Source of the DNA: CAYZSU01 sp964480565
GTDB lineage: Bacteria; UBA10199; 2-02-FULL-44-16; JAAZCA01
Assembly: GCA_964480565.1 (NCBI GenBank)
Contig: CAYZSU010000109.1
Coordinates: forward strand, 1-5,648
Length of the DNA stretch: 5,648 bases
Direction: 5' to 3'
Shown here: positions 5,321 to 5,648 of the stretch, piece by piece
Numbering within the stretch: position 1 is the first letter of the stretch
Layout of the letters: the number at the start of each line of letters is the position of its first letter
Translations under genes and position numbers: made by a program
Notes under the pieces: model-generated
What the model was told of the DNA's origin: nothing
What the model saw: the letters and a program-made list of their open reading frames with translations, nothing else
The model's database searches: none

Positions 5321-5347
5321 AATATAGTTTACACAACATATTGACAT
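5319..5347 (-). promoter_or_regulatory. Candidate promoter of the RiPP operon
   Basis: On the minus strand ATGTCA (5347-5342) and TATTAA (5324-5319) are separated by 17 bp; TATATT (5326-5321) is an alternative -10 with a 15-bp gap. Each box matches the sigma-70 consensus in four of six positions (TATATT in five). The placement, directly upstream of the palindrome and about 47 bases before the start codon, is what makes it credible. The matches alone are modest in such AT-rich DNA. Confidence 0.35.
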
Positions 5348-5370
5348 TTAAGGCATTTTTTATATATACA
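5341..5370 (+). promoter_or_regulatory. Possible opposite-strand promoter
   Basis: On the plus strand a perfect TTGACA (5341-5346) is followed by TATATA (5363-5368, 16-bp gap) or TATACA (5365-5370, 18-bp gap). It would transcribe antisense to the XRE remnant; no convincing plus-strand gene follows. The -35 box overlaps the minus-strand candidate, so one of the two may be spurious. Confidence 0.25.
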
Positions 5371-5391
5371 GCAATTCGAGTGCGCATAACA

Positions 5392-5648
5392 TCATGGACA
5401 CCCTACGTTTTGTTTTTGCAGAAAATAATGGAATGTTTCAAAAAAAGCTGTACTGGCAATTGAGTGAAGTTTCTCAATTCCAATATTCCATGCATATTTT
5501 TTTCTATCCTCCAGAGATAATCAATTGATATACAGTCAACTGCAGAAAGCTGATTTAAACTTAAGCCTGACTTTTCTCTTAAAAATTTCACCTTACAACC
5601 TACATTCCCGGCATACTCATAACGAGGATGGCGGTTTAATCTCCAATG
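5392..5648 (-). pseudogene. XRE-type HTH regulator, frameshifted, runs off the right edge
   Basis: The frame is open from the window's right edge and reads VKFLREKSGLSLNQLSAVD, then CISIDYLWRIEKN, the classic HTH_3/XRE fold (LRE..GLS...L......S..YL.RIE). After RIEKN the same frame degenerates and stops at 5403. Shifting by -1 at a run of seven A (5497-5503) restores the expected continuation, NIGIEKLHSIAS, which then runs FFETFHYFLQKQN to a TGA at 5392-5394. The two halves therefore belong to one gene broken at or near the A-run. A GTG at 5589-5591 could start translation, but the frame stays open upstream (YEYAGNVGCK), so the true start is probably outside. XRE proteins usually act as DNA-binding repressors, and its position points to control of the precursor operon. 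The break could be real, phase-variable, or a sequencing error. Confidence 0.75.

Noticed and set aside
5394..5528. A plus-strand 44-codon frame (MDTLRFVFAENNGMF...) downstream of the TTGACA promoter-like site.
   Set aside because: It lies opposite the XRE remnant, has no ribosome binding site and no recognisable features; the XRE signature on the other strand explains the sequence better.

Overview
The window looks like an accessory region of an AT-rich bacterium. A gammaproteobacterium, perhaps of the Legionella/Coxiella kind, is my guess; it rests only on base composition, the IS3-family transposase remnant and the DUF2335 gene, and is not proven. Apart from the transposase remnant at the left edge, every supported gene lies on the minus strand, so the biological reading order runs from right (5648) to left (1).

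Right part (about 1339-5648): this is a compact and apparently uncatalogued RiPP-type (ribosomally made, post-translationally modified peptide) gene cluster. In transcription order it holds: (1) a partial, frameshifted XRE-type helix-turn-helix regulator running off the right edge (5392-5648); (2) a control region with a 27-bp near-perfect palindrome (5294-5320) next to a plausible promoter and a strong ribosome binding site; (3) an 84-residue precursor peptide (5018-5272) ending in four cysteines spaced exactly four residues apart, the last being the C-terminal residue; (4) a spacer with interlocking inverted repeats (4937-4985); (5) a radical SAM/SPASM protein of 419 aa (3619-4878) whose SPASM domain has lost the cysteines expected to bind auxiliary cluster I but keeps those for cluster II; (6) a second radical SAM/SPASM protein of 453 aa (2271-3632) with a full set of SPASM-motif cysteines, overlapping the first by 14 nt; (7) a 309-aa protein joining a PqqD/RRE-like N-terminal domain to a gluzincin metallopeptidase domain (HEIAH plus WLNEG), 2 nt further on. 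A 121-aa three-helix membrane protein (930-1295) follows after 43 nt and could be an immunity or export partner, or may belong to the next group.

The inferred pathway is that the precursor leader is bound by the RRE-like domains of the three enzymes, the two radical SAM enzymes modify the CxxxCxxxCxxxC core, probably with thioether or other carbon-centred links, and the metallopeptidase removes the leader. No ABC exporter is present in the window.

Left part (1-950): this stretch is less AT-rich and looks like worn accessory DNA. It holds a possible 42-codon ORF (820-948), a 65-aa conserved-looking small protein (549-746), a DUF2335 membrane protein (203-562) that has lost its C-terminal part, and the 3' fragment of an IS3-family transposase on the plus strand (about 45-220). 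The transposase fragment abuts the broken DUF2335 gene at about 216-220, marking a deletion or recombination junction.
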